Positions 47,971 to 57,718 of a DNA stretch of 64,000 nt are shown piece by piece. The stretch lies in contig JAVHYF010000006.1 in the NCBI GenBank assembly GCA_031119205.1, positions 1 to 64,000 on the forward strand, in the 5' to 3' direction. Under the pieces are notes generated by a model. The model had not been told where the DNA came from. It did no database searches and saw nothing but the letters and a program-made list of their open reading frames with translations. Within the stretch, counting starts at the first letter, position 1. Each line of letters begins with the position of its first letter. Origin of the DNA: Moraxellaceae bacterium. GTDB taxonomy: Bacteria; Pseudomonadota; Gammaproteobacteria; Burkholderiales; Rhodocyclaceae. Position numbers and translations under genes: made by a program.

Positions 47971-49055
47971 CAGACCACCTCGCGCGGCACGCGGGGTGCC
48001 AGCGCGCAGAACAGTTCATAGCTGATGGTGCCAGCGGCCGTCGCCACCTCGTCGGCATCCATCCCTTCGCCCCACAAGGTCACGGGCGTATCGATGCCGG
48101 CCTCCGGCAAATGCGTCAGGTCGACGGCCAGCATGTCCATCGACACCCGCCCCAGCGTACGGCTGCGCTGGCCCCCCACCAGCAGCGGCGTGCCCGTGCC
48201 GGCGTGGCGCGGATAACCATCCGCATAGCCACAGGCCACGACACCGATGCGCATCGCCTGGGGCGCCGTGAACGTCCCGCCGTAGCCCACCGTTTCACCC
48301 GCCTGCACTTGCTGCACGCCGATGAGGCGGCTGGTGAGCGACATCACCGGCCGCAAGCCCAGCGTCTGCGCGGACTGCATGCCCGGCATCGGTGATCCAC
48401 CATACAGCATGATGCCGGGCCTCACCCAATCCGCATGCGTGACAGGAAAGCGCAGCAGTGCCGCCGAGTTGGCCAGGCTGCGCGGCATTTGCCCAGCCGG
48501 ATCGAGTTGCGCAGCCACCCGCTCGAAGCACTCGAGCTGAGCGCCGATGCCGGCCTCGGCATCCGCCGTCGCAAAATGCGTCGCCAGTGTGATGCGGCCG
48601 ACCTTCCCGGTCGCCTGCAGGCGCGCCAGGGCGGCCGCCGCTTCGGTGGGCGCGAAGCCCAAGCGGTTCATGCCGGTGTTGATCTTGAAGTAGACGTCCA
48701 GCCGCGCAGTCAGGGCGCTCTGTTCGATCATTGCCACCTGGTCTGCGCCGTGCACCACCAGGCTCAGGCCCAGCGCGGCTGCCGCCTGAGTTTCGGCGCC
48801 ACTGAAGGCGCCTTCCAGGCGCAGGACGGGCTGCGTGAAGCCCGCCGCACGCAGGGCTGCAGCGGCCTCATGTTCGAGCAGGGCGTAGCCGTCGGCCACA
48901 TCACGCACGGCATCGGCGCACGCCTGCATGCCATGACCATAAGCGTCGGCCTTGACCACCGCCCAGGCACGCGCGCCGCTGGCGCGCTGGCGCGCCAGCA
49001 AATAGTTGTGACGAAAAGCGCCCGGATCGATGCGGGCGAGAATTGGACGACTCAA
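47970..49055 (-). CDS. alr: Alanine racemase
   Basis: 361 aa from a TTG at 49055 with GAG a few bases before; the frame is open 31 codons further without similarity. Alr makes D-alanine for peptidoglycan. The PLP Lys is K35 in AVVKADAYGHG, and the second catalytic Tyr is in GYGGTFTAP. RVSMDMLAVDLT and LWGEGMDADEVA complete the family pattern. It starts 7 nt after the LysR stop and is followed directly by radA; lplT lies on the other side, a common neighbourhood. Confidence 0.93.
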   Translation of the reverse strand: MSRPILARIDPGAFRHNYLLARQRASGARAWAVVKADAYGHGMQACADAVRDVADGYALLEHEAAAALRAAGFTQPVLRLEGAFSGAETQAAAALGLSLVVHGADQVAMIEQSALTARLDVYFKINTGMNRLGFAPTEAAAALARLQATGKVGRITLATHFATADAEAGIGAQLECFERVAAQLDPAGQMPRSLANSAALLRFPVTHADWVRPGIMLYGGSPMPGMQSAQTLGLRPVMSLTSRLIGVQQVQAGETVGYGGTFTAPQAMRIGVVACGYADGYPRHAGTGTPLLVGGQRSRTLGRVSMDMLAVDLTHLPEAGIDTPVTLWGEGMDADEVATAAGTISYELFCALAPRVPREVV

Positions 49056-49062
49056 GTGCTGC

Positions 49063-50016
49063 TCACGGATGGGGGTTGTCGGGGTTGCCGGATGCGCCGG
49101 CACTCTCCGCCATGCGTTGCGCTGTCTGGGCCAAATGGGCGACGGCAAATTCTGCGAATGTCGAATGCAGCCGGGCCCGGAAGCGATCGCTGGGCACCAG
49201 CACCGTCAGTGCCGAATACAGGCGCGGCTCCAGCGGAATGATCGCCAGCGAGCCGTCCTTGCGCTCGCGCGCCAGCGAGGCGTTCGACACGATGGAGAAA
49301 CCGCTGCCCATCCGCACGAACTGCTTGATGACTGCCAGACTGCCCAGTTCAGCCACATGGTTCAGGGATTCGGGATTGACGCCACCATCGCGGAAGAAAC
49401 CCTCGGCCAAAGCGCGGAACGCCGCGCCCGGATCGTGGTTCACGAAGGAATGAGCCTGCAACTGCTCAGCCGTGAGGGACTTCGCACCCGCCAGTTCATG
49501 GTCGGGGCTGACGATCGCCAGCAACTCGTCGCGGCAAGCAAGCGTGCACTCCAGCGACGGATGACTCACCTCGCGCTCGATGATGCCGACGTCCAGCTCA
49601 TGCTCGACGACGCGGTTCTGCATCAGCTCGGAGTTGCCGACGAACACACGCGGCACCACGCGCGGATACTTCCCCTTGAACTTCTCCAGCAGGGTCGGCA
49701 GCCAGTAGGCGGCAATCGTGCGTGACACCCCGATGGTGATGGTGCCGCTGAGCTCATTGGCCAGCTCGCTGATGCGGGTCTCCATCTCGTCGGACAGGCC
49801 GAGGATGCGGTCCGCATAGTTGAAGACGATCTCGCCGGCCGGCGTCAGCGTGACCTTGCCGTGACCACGGTCCAGCAAGCGGGTGTTGAACTGCTCTTCC
49901 AGCTGCTTGATCTGGAAGGTCACCGCCGGCTGGGTCATGAAGAGCGTTTCGGCTGCCCGCGTGAAGGAGCCGAGCCGCGCCACCGCGTGAAACACCTGCA
50001 AACGACGATCTGCCAT
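49063..50016 (-). CDS. LysR family transcriptional regulator
   Basis: 317 aa. An N-terminal winged helix-turn-helix (2-61, GSFTRAAETLFMTQPAVTFQIKQLEEQFNTRLLDR) is followed by a LysR substrate-binding domain (about 90-295) with TITIGVSRTIAAYWLPTLLEKFKGKYP. The effector is unknown. It lies 7 nt ahead of alr and is divergent from lplT. An ATGCT-N8-AGCAT repeat sits just upstream of its start and could be an autoregulatory site. Confidence 0.88.
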   Translation of the reverse strand: MADRRLQVFHAVARLGSFTRAAETLFMTQPAVTFQIKQLEEQFNTRLLDRGHGKVTLTPAGEIVFNYADRILGLSDEMETRISELANELSGTITIGVSRTIAAYWLPTLLEKFKGKYPRVVPRVFVGNSELMQNRVVEHELDVGIIEREVSHPSLECTLACRDELLAIVSPDHELAGAKSLTAEQLQAHSFVNHDPGAAFRALAEGFFRDGGVNPESLNHVAELGSLAVIKQFVRMGSGFSIVSNASLARERKDGSLAIIPLEPRLYSALTVLVPSDRFRARLHSTFAEFAVAHLAQTAQRMAESAGASGNPDNPHP

Positions 50017-50038
50017 GCGAGCACCCGGTCAATAAACA

Positions 50039-50056
50039 ATGCTTATATAGCAGCAT
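50039..50056. promoter_or_regulatory. Inverted repeat ATGCT-N8-AGCAT upstream of the LysR gene
   Basis: An 18-bp interrupted palindrome in an AT-rich patch (TATATAGC centre), 23 nt upstream of the LysR ATG. This is where a LysR protein usually binds to regulate itself. The assignment is by position only. Confidence 0.4.
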
Positions 50057-50249
50057 TTGACCACCAACCGGGCTGCCTAGCTAGTCCTTGTCCCCCATCC
50101 GCGACGGCCGGTTGCGGTGCAGCAAGGCTTGCGCAGGAAATGTCACGCTCCCTGCATACGATCTGGTGGCGCACGAAGTGGGTTTCAGGTGCTGTGGTAT
50201 AAACCCGGCTTCGCCAAGAACGCCCCCGTAGCGCACCCGATCACCCCCC

Positions 50250-51515
50250 ATGGGCATTGGTTTCTACATCGTGATGGCGGCCCAGTTTTTTTCCGCACTG
50301 GCCGACAACGCGCTCCTCATCGCCGCCATCGCAATCCTTCAGCAGAACGGCGCTCCGGTTGAGCAGATTCCGCTGCTGAAGTTCTTCTTCACGGTCAGCT
50401 ACGTGTTGCTAGCCGCCTATGTAGGCGCCTTTGCCGACTCCATGCCCAAATGGAAGGTGATGCTGATCAGCAACACCATCAAGATCTTCGGCTGCGCCAC
50501 CATGTTCTTCGGCCTGCACCCGCTGGCGGCCTACGCCATCGTGGGCCTGGGAGCTGCGGCGTACTCACCGGCCAAGTACGGCATCCTCACCGAGCTGCTG
50601 CCACCGGCCAAACTGGTGGTGGCCAACGGCTGGATCGAGGGCCTCACCGTCGGCGCGATCATCCTCGGCACCCTGCTGGGCGGCGCGCTGGTGGCACCGC
50701 AATTCACCCAGTGGGTGCTGAGCTTCGACCTGCCGCTGATCGAGACCAGTCTGGATACCGGCAGCGAGATCACCATCGCCATCATCGCCGTGCTGTACAT
50801 CATCGCGGCAGTGTTCAACATGTATGTGCCGGACACCGGCGTCGACCACAAGCCGCTGAAGAACAACCCGCTGTACCTGATCCACGAATTCAGCCACTGC
50901 GTGAAGCTGCTGTGGCGCGACAAGCTGGGACAGATCTCGCTGGCCGTCACCACCCTGTTCTGGGGTGCGGGTGCCACGCTGCAGTTCATCGTGCTGGACT
51001 GGGCCGAGCTCAACCTGGACCTGGGCCTGTCGCAAGCCACCAGCCTGCAGGGCGTGGTCGCTGTCGGCGTCGCCATCGGCTCGGTACTGGCCGCCAGCTT
51101 CATCACCCTGCGCCGTTCCGTCCGCGTCATCCCGCTGGGCATCGCCATGGGTCTGGTCATCAACATTATGGTGTTCGTCCACGACATCTATATCGCCATG
51201 GCCTTGATGGTCGTCGTCGGCGGCCTGGCTGGCTTCTTCGTGGTACCCATGAACGCCCTGCTGCAGCACCGCGGCCATGTATTGATGGGCGCCGGCCATT
51301 CCATCGCGGTACAGAACTTCAACGAGAATCTGAGCATCCTGGCGATGACGGGCCTTTACGCCCTGCTGTTGAAGTTCGGTCTGTCGGTGAATCTGGTCGT
51401 CGTGCTGTTCGGCCTCTTTGTCGCCAGCACCATGTATCTGGTCAAGCTACGCCATGCGGCCAACCAGCGCGAATACGACGCCGTATCGCAGCTGGAAGAC
51501 CGCAGCGGCCACTGA
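50250..51515 (+). CDS. lplT: Lysophospholipid transporter LplT
   Basis: 421 aa, a major-facilitator-type protein with about twelve membrane helices (for example FYIVMAAQFFSALADNALLIAAIAIL at the N-terminus). LplT flips lysophospholipids inward for re-acylation. The first helix motif ADNALLIAAIAIL and SPAKYGILTELLPPAKLVVANGWIEG are typical. An aas acyltransferase gene does not follow; the type II secretion operon does. A TATAAA lies near 50198 in the upstream gap, without a clear -35. Confidence 0.9.
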   Translation: MGIGFYIVMAAQFFSALADNALLIAAIAILQQNGAPVEQIPLLKFFFTVSYVLLAAYVGAFADSMPKWKVMLISNTIKIFGCATMFFGLHPLAAYAIVGLGAAAYSPAKYGILTELLPPAKLVVANGWIEGLTVGAIILGTLLGGALVAPQFTQWVLSFDLPLIETSLDTGSEITIAIIAVLYIIAAVFNMYVPDTGVDHKPLKNNPLYLIHEFSHCVKLLWRDKLGQISLAVTTLFWGAGATLQFIVLDWAELNLDLGLSQATSLQGVVAVGVAIGSVLAASFITLRRSVRVIPLGIAMGLVINIMVFVHDIYIAMALMVVVGGLAGFFVVPMNALLQHRGHVLMGAGHSIAVQNFNENLSILAMTGLYALLLKFGLSVNLVVVLFGLFVASTMYLVKLRHAANQREYDAVSQLEDRSGH

Positions 51516-51592
51516 ACCAGCCTCTTCAAGACCCGCGGGTGGCACGCCGTTACCTCCCGCAAGACTTGAGATATGCCACGCAAACCTATGTT

Positions 51593-51616
51593 CCGAAAGA
51601 TTTTCGGGGCTAGAAT
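51593..51616 (+). promoter_or_regulatory. Inverted repeat and -10 box upstream of gspC
   Basis: CCGAAAGATTTTCGG (6-bp arms, 3-nt centre, 51593-51607) lies 3 nt before TAGAAT (51611-51616), which is 33 nt before the gspC start. A repressor or activator could bind there. Without a good -35 the promoter is likely activator-dependent or weak. Confidence 0.4.
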
Positions 51617-51649
51617 GCTGGGCATTCGCCCTCCATACTAGGGATCCGC

Positions 51650-52345
51650 TTGCCACTCACACTCGCTCCACGCCTCGGTCAGCTGGACCGGTTCGCGCCC
51701 CTGGGCGCGGTACTGGCGTGGGCGGCTGCCCTGGCGCTGACCGCATGGTTGGGGGCGCACTGGTACTGGCGCCTGGCCGCCCCGCCGGTGGAAATGGCCA
51801 GCCACACACCGCTGCTGGACCCGCTCGCCGCTGCGCAGGAGGTCGCCTCCCGGCACCTGTTCGGCAAGCCTGCACAGGACACGCAGGTGGCGGCTCCGGT
51901 CGCTGGCCTGTCCACACGCTTCAAGGTGCTGGGCCTGATGTCCCATAGCGCCGGCCGCGAACCGGGATTCGCCATCCTGCAGGAAAGTGGCCAGCCCCCT
52001 GTCTCTGCCGTGGAAGGCACCGAGTTCGCACCCGGCCTCAAAGTGCTGCGCGTGAATGCGGACTCCGTGGAAATCGGTGCAGGGAACGCGCGCGAAGTCC
52101 TGCGCTATACACCGGCCGTCAGCAATGTGACCACCGGCGGGCCGACCGGACTGGCACCGTCACCGGGTTCCGGGCCTCCTCCCCCACCAGACGCGCAGCG
52201 GATGATGGCGCCCGCCCGCCCGATGATGGTGGCACCGCCACAAACCCGGACGACACCCGCCGGCGCCGCACCGCCGCCGCCCGTAGCGAACCAGGCTCCT
52301 GCCGGCAACGGCGCGCCGCCAACGGACAGACAGAGCATCGACTGA
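51650..52345 (+). CDS. gspC: Type II secretion system protein C (inner-membrane linker)
   Basis: 231 aa from a TTG with AGGGA 7 nt upstream; no ATG is suitable. GspC joins the inner-membrane platform to the secretin. One transmembrane helix lies near 18-37 (LGAVLAWAAALALTAWLGAH), and the HR domain follows (about 65-145, ASRHLFGKPAQDT ... FKVLGLMSHSAGREPGFAILQ). The C-terminal PDZ or coiled-coil domain of longer GspC proteins is replaced by a Pro-rich tail, as in short forms. It is the first gene of the gspC-N operon. Confidence 0.85.
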   Translation: MPLTLAPRLGQLDRFAPLGAVLAWAAALALTAWLGAHWYWRLAAPPVEMASHTPLLDPLAAAQEVASRHLFGKPAQDTQVAAPVAGLSTRFKVLGLMSHSAGREPGFAILQESGQPPVSAVEGTEFAPGLKVLRVNADSVEIGAGNAREVLRYTPAVSNVTTGGPTGLAPSPGSGPPPPPDAQRMMAPARPMMVAPPQTRTTPAGAAPPPPVANQAPAGNGAPPTDRQSID

Positions 52346-52378
52346 GCGCCATGCGCCGGTCCGCTGCCACGAGACAAG

Positions 52379-54487
52379 ATGATTCACATACTCCGCACCG
52401 TTGCCCTTTGCCTTGCTGCCCTGACCTGTCTGGGCAGCGCACCAGCGCGTGCACAACAACTTCCGCCGGGCGCGAGCGTCGACGGCGACAAGGTCTCGCT
52501 GAACTTCGCCGGCGCCGACATCGAGGCCGTGATCCGTGCCATCGGACAGATCTCCGGCAAGAACTTCATCGTCGACCCGCGCGTGAAGGGCACGCTCAAC
52601 ATCGTGACCAGCCGCCCGGTCCCGCCGGCGCTGACCTACAACATCCTGCTGTCGGCACTCCGGCTGCAGGGCTTCACCGCCATCGAATCGAACGGCGTCA
52701 CCAAGATCCTTCCGGAGGCAGACGCCAAGCTGCACGCGGTGCCCGTCAGCAAGGACACCCCGGTACTGAGCGGCGATCGCATCATTACCCAGGTGTTCCA
52801 GATCAGGCATGAATCCGCGCAGCAACTGTTGCAGGTGGTGCGTCCGCTGGTAGCGCCCAACAACACGGTAACGGTCTATCCGGGCAACAACACCCTGGTG
52901 GTGACCGACTACGCCGAAAACGTGGCACGCATCTCCCGCATCATCGAGTCCATCGACGTGCCGGGTGCCGACGCGCAAGTGATCCCGGTGCGCAACGCCT
53001 CTGCTGTGGACCTCGCGAACCTGCTGGTCCGGGTGTTCCCCGACAGCAGCGGCGCCAACGCGGATCCGAGCCAGCGCGTGATCATCATGGCCGAGCCGCG
53101 GAGCAATTCATTGCTGGTGCGCTCCGACAACCGTTCACGCGTACAGGCCGTGCGCAGCATGGCCGCCCAGCTCGATCAGCCCGGCGCATCCACCGGGACG
53201 GTACGTGTGGTGTACCTGAAGAATGCCGAAGCCGTGAAGGTCGCCGAGACCTTGCGAGCTGTCCTTGGCGGTGGCGAAAGCGGGGGCGGCGCGCAGCAAC
53301 GCAGCACCAGCACGCCGTTCAGTCCGACAGCCAGTGCCAGCAGCATGCAAGCAGGGCAACAGCCTGGCAGCCAGACCCAGAACCAGGCCCCCGGATCCAC
53401 AACGATTGCGGTCGCCGGCGCCATCGTACAGGCCGACGCAACCAACAATGCACTCATCATCACTGCACCGGAAGCCATCTACAACAGCATCCGCGCGGTG
53501 ATCGACCAGCTCGACCGACGTCGCGCCCAGGTGTATGTCGAGGCGCTGATTGCCGAAGTGAACTCGGAGCGGGCGGCCGAAGTCGGCATCCAGTGGCAGA
53601 CGGGCGTGCCCACGGACGGTACGACGACGGCATTCGGGGGGACCAATTTCGGTGGCGCCGGACAGAACATCGTCGGCATCGCCACCAACCCGACTACTGC
53701 CGGCAAGGGGCTCAACTTCATGGTCGGCAGTGGCCCGGTGACCATTCCCGGCATCGGCACCGTGCTCAACCTCAACGTACTGGCACGCTTCCTGGAGTCC
53801 GAAACCAAGGCCAACATCCTGTCGACGCCCAGCCTGGTCACGCTGGACAACGAAGAGGCCAAGATCATCGTCGGCCGCAACCTGCCCTTCCTGACCGGGC
53901 AGTACGCGAACACCGGCGGCGGCACGACACCCGCCAACCCCTTCCAGACCATCGAGCGTCGCGACGTCGGCCTGACCCTGCGCATCAAGCCGCAGATCTC
54001 CGAAGGCGGCACCATCCGCATGCAGATCTTCCAGGAAGCGTCCACGGTGCTGCAGAACACCGCCGCCGGCCCGGTCACCAGCAAGCGCTCCCTGGAGTCG
54101 ATGGTGCTGGCCGACGACGGCGCGATCGTCGCACTGGGCGGCCTGGTGGAAGATACCTACGAAGGCGGCATCGAGAAGGTTCCGCTACTGGGCGACATTC
54201 CCGGCCTGGGGATGCTCTTCAGCTACGACAACCGCAAGCGCAGCAAGACCAACCTGCTGATTTTCCTGCGCCCGCGCATCCTGCGCGATGCGGACTCCAG
54301 CGGCTCGCTCGCCCATGAGCGCTACGACTACATCGTCGGCAAGCAGCGCACCGCCGACAACCCCGATCGCCTGATGCGCGGCGAAGGTGCCGTTCCGGAA
54401 CTGCCCCCGCTGAAACCGCCGGTGCAGCCGGGCAGCCAGCCTGTGGCCCCGCCCCAGCCCGCCAGCCAGCCGCAACCGCTGCAATGA
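52379..54487 (+). CDS. gspD: Type II secretion system secretin
   Basis: 702 aa. GspD forms the outer-membrane channel. Signal peptide 1-25 (cut ARA-QQ), N0 domain (VSLNFAGADIEAVIRAIGQISGKNFIVDPRVKG), N1-N3 repeats with a Gly/Ser/Gln-rich insert near 300-340, and the secretin domain (LLVLNNEEA-like, here SLVTLDNEEAKIIVGRNLPF, and GGLVEDTYEGGIEKVPLLGDIPGLGMLF). The C-terminus is Pro/Gln-rich. It overlaps gspE by 4 nt. Confidence 0.96.
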   Translation: MIHILRTVALCLAALTCLGSAPARAQQLPPGASVDGDKVSLNFAGADIEAVIRAIGQISGKNFIVDPRVKGTLNIVTSRPVPPALTYNILLSALRLQGFTAIESNGVTKILPEADAKLHAVPVSKDTPVLSGDRIITQVFQIRHESAQQLLQVVRPLVAPNNTVTVYPGNNTLVVTDYAENVARISRIIESIDVPGADAQVIPVRNASAVDLANLLVRVFPDSSGANADPSQRVIIMAEPRSNSLLVRSDNRSRVQAVRSMAAQLDQPGASTGTVRVVYLKNAEAVKVAETLRAVLGGGESGGGAQQRSTSTPFSPTASASSMQAGQQPGSQTQNQAPGSTTIAVAGAIVQADATNNALIITAPEAIYNSIRAVIDQLDRRRAQVYVEALIAEVNSERAAEVGIQWQTGVPTDGTTTAFGGTNFGGAGQNIVGIATNPTTAGKGLNFMVGSGPVTIPGIGTVLNLNVLARFLESETKANILSTPSLVTLDNEEAKIIVGRNLPFLTGQYANTGGGTTPANPFQTIERRDVGLTLRIKPQISEGGTIRMQIFQEASTVLQNTAAGPVTSKRSLESMVLADDGAIVALGGLVEDTYEGGIEKVPLLGDIPGLGMLFSYDNRKRSKTNLLIFLRPRILRDADSSGSLAHERYDYIVGKQRTADNPDRLMRGEGAVPELPPLKPPVQPGSQPVAPPQPASQPQPLQ

Positions 54488-55950
54488 GCGAACTGAAGCT
54501 GCCTTACGCCTTCGCACGCACCCACGGCGTGCTGATCGCTGCGAGCAGTGATCAGCACATCGAGCTAGTGGCGCGTGACGATGTGCAGCCCACTGCGCTG
54601 GCCGAACTGCGCCGCAACCTGGGACTGCCGCTCCGCCTCACACGCGTGCCGCGGCCGGCCTTCGAAGCACGCCTGTCCGAGCAGTACGGTCAGGGCGACG
54701 GCGATGCCGCGGCCGTCGTCGACGACGTCGGTGCAGACATCGACCTGTCCCAGTTGATGCAGGAGATCCCAGTCGTCGAGGACCTGCTGGAAGCTGAAGA
54801 CGACGCGCCCATCATCCGCATGATCAACGCCCTGCTGCAGCAGGCGCTGCGGGAGCGGGCCTCCGACATCCACATCGAGCCCTACGAGCGCAATTCCGTA
54901 GTGCGCTTCAGGCGCGATGGCACCCTGCAGGACATTGCCCGCCCACACCGCGCGTTGCACGCGGCGATCGCCTCCCGCATCAAGGTGATGGCCAGTCTGG
55001 ACATCGCCGAGAAGCGCCTGCCGCAGGATGGACGCATCGCGCTACGCTTGGCAGGCCGCGCCATCGACGTCCGAGTGTCGACCGTGCCCACCGCGCACGG
55101 CGAACGCATCGTGCTGCGCCTGCTCGACAAATCCGCCGGCCAGATCGGGCTGGATTCGATCGGCATGGCCACCGACACGCAGGCAAGCTTCCGTGCCTTG
55201 CTGGCACAGCCGCACGGCATCGTGCTGGTGACCGGCCCTACCGGTTCCGGCAAGTCGACCACCCTGTACGCCGCGCTGCGCGAGATGATCGGGCCGGAGC
55301 GCAACATCGTCACGGTGGAAGACCCCGTGGAGTACGAGTTGCCGGGTGTCGGCCAGATCCAGGTCAATCCCCGCATCGAGCTGAACTTCGCCCGGGCGTT
55401 GCGCGCGATCCTGCGTCAGGACCCGGATGTCATCATGATCGGTGAAATCCGCGACCTGGAAACCGCGCAGATCGCCGTACAGGCGAGCCTCACCGGCCAC
55501 CTCGTGCTGGCCACCCTGCACACCAACGACGCTGCCTCCGCCGTCACCCGACTGATCGACATGGGCGTCGAGCCCTTCCTGCTTGCATCCACCCTGCGCG
55601 GCGCGATGGCCCAGCGTCTGGTGCGCAAGCTGTGCGCGCAATGCCGGACGGTCCGCGCGGCCAACGAGGCCGATCGCACAGCGCTCGGCGGCGACGCACC
55701 GACGCGACTCTGGCAGGCCGTTGGCTGTCCGGCCTGCAACCGTAGCGGCTACGCTGGCCGAACCGGCATCTATGAGCTGCTGACCGTCGATGCGGACATC
55801 GCCCGGTTGATCCACGACAACGCGCCCGAGGCGCAGATCCGCGACCTGGGCCGCCAACGCGGGTTACGCCTGCTGCGCGAGGACGGTACGCGCCTGCTCG
55901 CGGACGGCATCACCACGGGCGAAGAACTGTTGCGCGTCACGCGCGACTGA
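54484..55950 (+). CDS. gspE: Type II secretion system ATPase
   Basis: 488 aa. GspE powers pseudopilus assembly at the cytoplasmic face. Walker A GPTGSGKSTT (near 254), Asp box IMIGEIRDLETAQIA, His box HLVLATLHTNDA, and a zinc-binding pair of CxxC motifs (CAQCRTVR ... CPACNRSGYAGRTG) are intact. The N-terminal part is short. It overlaps gspD by 4 nt (ATGA). Confidence 0.96.
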   Translation: MSELKLPYAFARTHGVLIAASSDQHIELVARDDVQPTALAELRRNLGLPLRLTRVPRPAFEARLSEQYGQGDGDAAAVVDDVGADIDLSQLMQEIPVVEDLLEAEDDAPIIRMINALLQQALRERASDIHIEPYERNSVVRFRRDGTLQDIARPHRALHAAIASRIKVMASLDIAEKRLPQDGRIALRLAGRAIDVRVSTVPTAHGERIVLRLLDKSAGQIGLDSIGMATDTQASFRALLAQPHGIVLVTGPTGSGKSTTLYAALREMIGPERNIVTVEDPVEYELPGVGQIQVNPRIELNFARALRAILRQDPDVIMIGEIRDLETAQIAVQASLTGHLVLATLHTNDAASAVTRLIDMGVEPFLLASTLRGAMAQRLVRKLCAQCRTVRAANEADRTALGGDAPTRLWQAVGCPACNRSGYAGRTGIYELLTVDADIARLIHDNAPEAQIRDLGRQRGLRLLREDGTRLLADGITTGEELLRVTRD

Positions 55951-55972
55951 GCCGTAGCAACAGGGCGAAGAC

Positions 55973-57169
55973 ATGGGCGCTTTCCGCTATCGCGCGCTGG
56001 ATGCTGGTGGTGTTGAACGCAGCGGCCTCATCGACGCGGACTCCAATCGCCATGCGCGTAGCCAGCTGCGCGAGCGTGGCCTGTTCCCGGTAGATATCGA
56101 AGCAGCCGCGGGCACCACCAGCGCGGCGCGTCGCCACCTGTCCACCGCGGAGCTGTGTCTGATGACGCGGCAGTTCGGTGCCCTGCTGGGTTCCGGCCTG
56201 ACCGTCGAGCAGGCCCTGGCAGCGCTTGCCGACCAGGCCGAACGTCCCGGCACCCGCCAGATCCTTGCCGGTGTGCGCGGCGAAGTCGTGGCGGGTCACT
56301 CCTTGCGCAGCGCGCTGGAGCGCTATGGCCGCGTGTTTCCCCCGGTCTATCTGGCCTCCGTGGCTGCCGGCGAAAAATCCGGCCAGCTCGCCGAAGTGGT
56401 CAGCCAGCTCGCCGATTACCTGGAAGCGCAGGACGGCTTGCGACGCAAGACACTGCAATCCCTGCTCTACCCGGCCATCGTATTCGTCATCGCCGTGCTG
56501 GTGGTGGTCGGGCTGATGACTTACGTAGTGCCGCAGATCGTGGAAGTGTTCCGCCAAGGCAAGCAGGCGCTGCCATTGCTTACCCGCATCATGATCTTTG
56601 CCAGTGACATGCTGCGGCAATGGGGCTGGGTCTTCGTACTTGTGCTGGTCGGTGGCGGCATCGCCTTCAAGCAAGCCCTGCGTGACGACACCATCCGTCG
56701 CCGATGGGACACCTGGCTACTGGGCCTGCCACTGCTTGGCCGCCATCTTCGCGCCATCGACACGGCACGCTTCTCCGGCACGCTTGCCATCCTCGTCGGC
56801 AGCGGTGTGCCGCTACTGGCCGCCCTGGATGCCGGGAGACAGGTGATCGCCCGCCTGCCGATGCGTCAGGCTGTGGCACTTGCCGCAGACCGCGTACGCG
56901 AAGGCGTGTCATTGTCCACCGCACTGCGGCAGACGCAGGCTTTTCCGCCCCTGCTCACTCACATGATCGCGAGCGGCGAAGCCACCGGCGAACTCGAAAC
57001 AATGCTCGTGCGCACGGCACGCCTGCAGCAGAACGAAGTGGAACAACGCACGGCCACGCTCACCACCTTGCTGGAGCCTCTGCTCCTGGTGGCAATGGGC
57101 GGCACCGTGCTGCTGATCGTGCTGGCCGTCATGCAGCCGATCATCGAAGTGAACACGCTGCTCAAATGA
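55973..57169 (+). CDS. gspF: Type II secretion system inner-membrane platform protein
   Basis: 398 aa with two T2SSF domains. The cytoplasmic first half (FRYRALDAGGVERSGLIDADS ... LTRQFGALLGSGLTVEQALAAL) is followed by a membrane helix near 165-190 (PAIVFVIAVLVVVGLMTYVV), the second domain, and the C-terminal helix (LLLVAMGGTVLLIVLAVMQPIIEVNTLLK). It contacts GspE and GspL and works as the assembly platform. Confidence 0.95.
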   Translation: MGAFRYRALDAGGVERSGLIDADSNRHARSQLRERGLFPVDIEAAAGTTSAARRHLSTAELCLMTRQFGALLGSGLTVEQALAALADQAERPGTRQILAGVRGEVVAGHSLRSALERYGRVFPPVYLASVAAGEKSGQLAEVVSQLADYLEAQDGLRRKTLQSLLYPAIVFVIAVLVVVGLMTYVVPQIVEVFRQGKQALPLLTRIMIFASDMLRQWGWVFVLVLVGGGIAFKQALRDDTIRRRWDTWLLGLPLLGRHLRAIDTARFSGTLAILVGSGVPLLAALDAGRQVIARLPMRQAVALAADRVREGVSLSTALRQTQAFPPLLTHMIASGEATGELETMLVRTARLQQNEVEQRTATLTTLLEPLLLVAMGGTVLLIVLAVMQPIIEVNTLLK

Positions 57170-57256
57170 ATCTCGCACAGCGTGGCACTCCGCTTCGTCG
57201 GTCCAGTCAAACGGAACCATCACAACAATCAATCGACGAGATTCAGGAGACCATTC

Positions 57257-57718
57257 ATGCAGACCCGCAACAAGCCATCTTTCCGATCACCCTCCCGACG
57301 CCACATGGCCGGCCTGACCCTGGTCGAGATCATGGTGGTGATCGTGATCCTCGGCATCCTCGCCGCGCTGATCGTCCCCAACGTGGTGGACAAGCCGGAC
57401 CAGGCACGCATCGCCGCTGCCAGACAGGACATTGCCTCCCTTGGCGAAGCCTTGCGGCTGTACAAGGTGGACAACCGCCAGTATCCGACCACCCAGCAGG
57501 GCCTCAATGCACTCATCACCAAACCCACCGTGCCGCCGCTGCCCACGACCTACCCGAACACCGGATACGTGCTGAAGCTGCCGAACGACCCCTGGGGCAA
57601 GCCCTATATGTACCTGTCGCCGGGCAAGTTCGGCGAATACGACGCCTGGAGCTATGGTGCGGACGGCGAGCCGGGTGGCGAGGGCAACGACGCCGACATC
57701 GGGTCCTGGATGAACTGA
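57257..57718 (+). CDS. gspG: Type II secretion system major pseudopilin
   Basis: 153 aa from the ATG at 57257 with AGGAG 8 nt upstream; the frame is open 25 codons earlier. A prepilin leader (basic, RSPSRRHMAG) precedes the N-methylated helix LTLVEIMVVIVILGILAALIVPNVV with Glu at +5. The T2SSG C-terminal domain is complete: GLNALITKPTVPPLPTTYPNTGYVLKLPNDPWGKPYMY and WSYGADGEPGGEGNDADIGSW, including the Ca-binding loop. It is the main subunit of the pseudopilus. Confidence 0.96.
   Translation: MQTRNKPSFRSPSRRHMAGLTLVEIMVVIVILGILAALIVPNVVDKPDQARIAAARQDIASLGEALRLYKVDNRQYPTTQQGLNALITKPTVPPLPTTYPNTGYVLKLPNDPWGKPYMYLSPGKFGEYDAWSYGADGEPGGEGNDADIGSWMN

Noticed and set aside
46285-48021. 578-codon plus-strand open frame opposite tpiA and radA
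   Set aside because: Shadow of radA and tpiA with no family similarity and no ribosome site.
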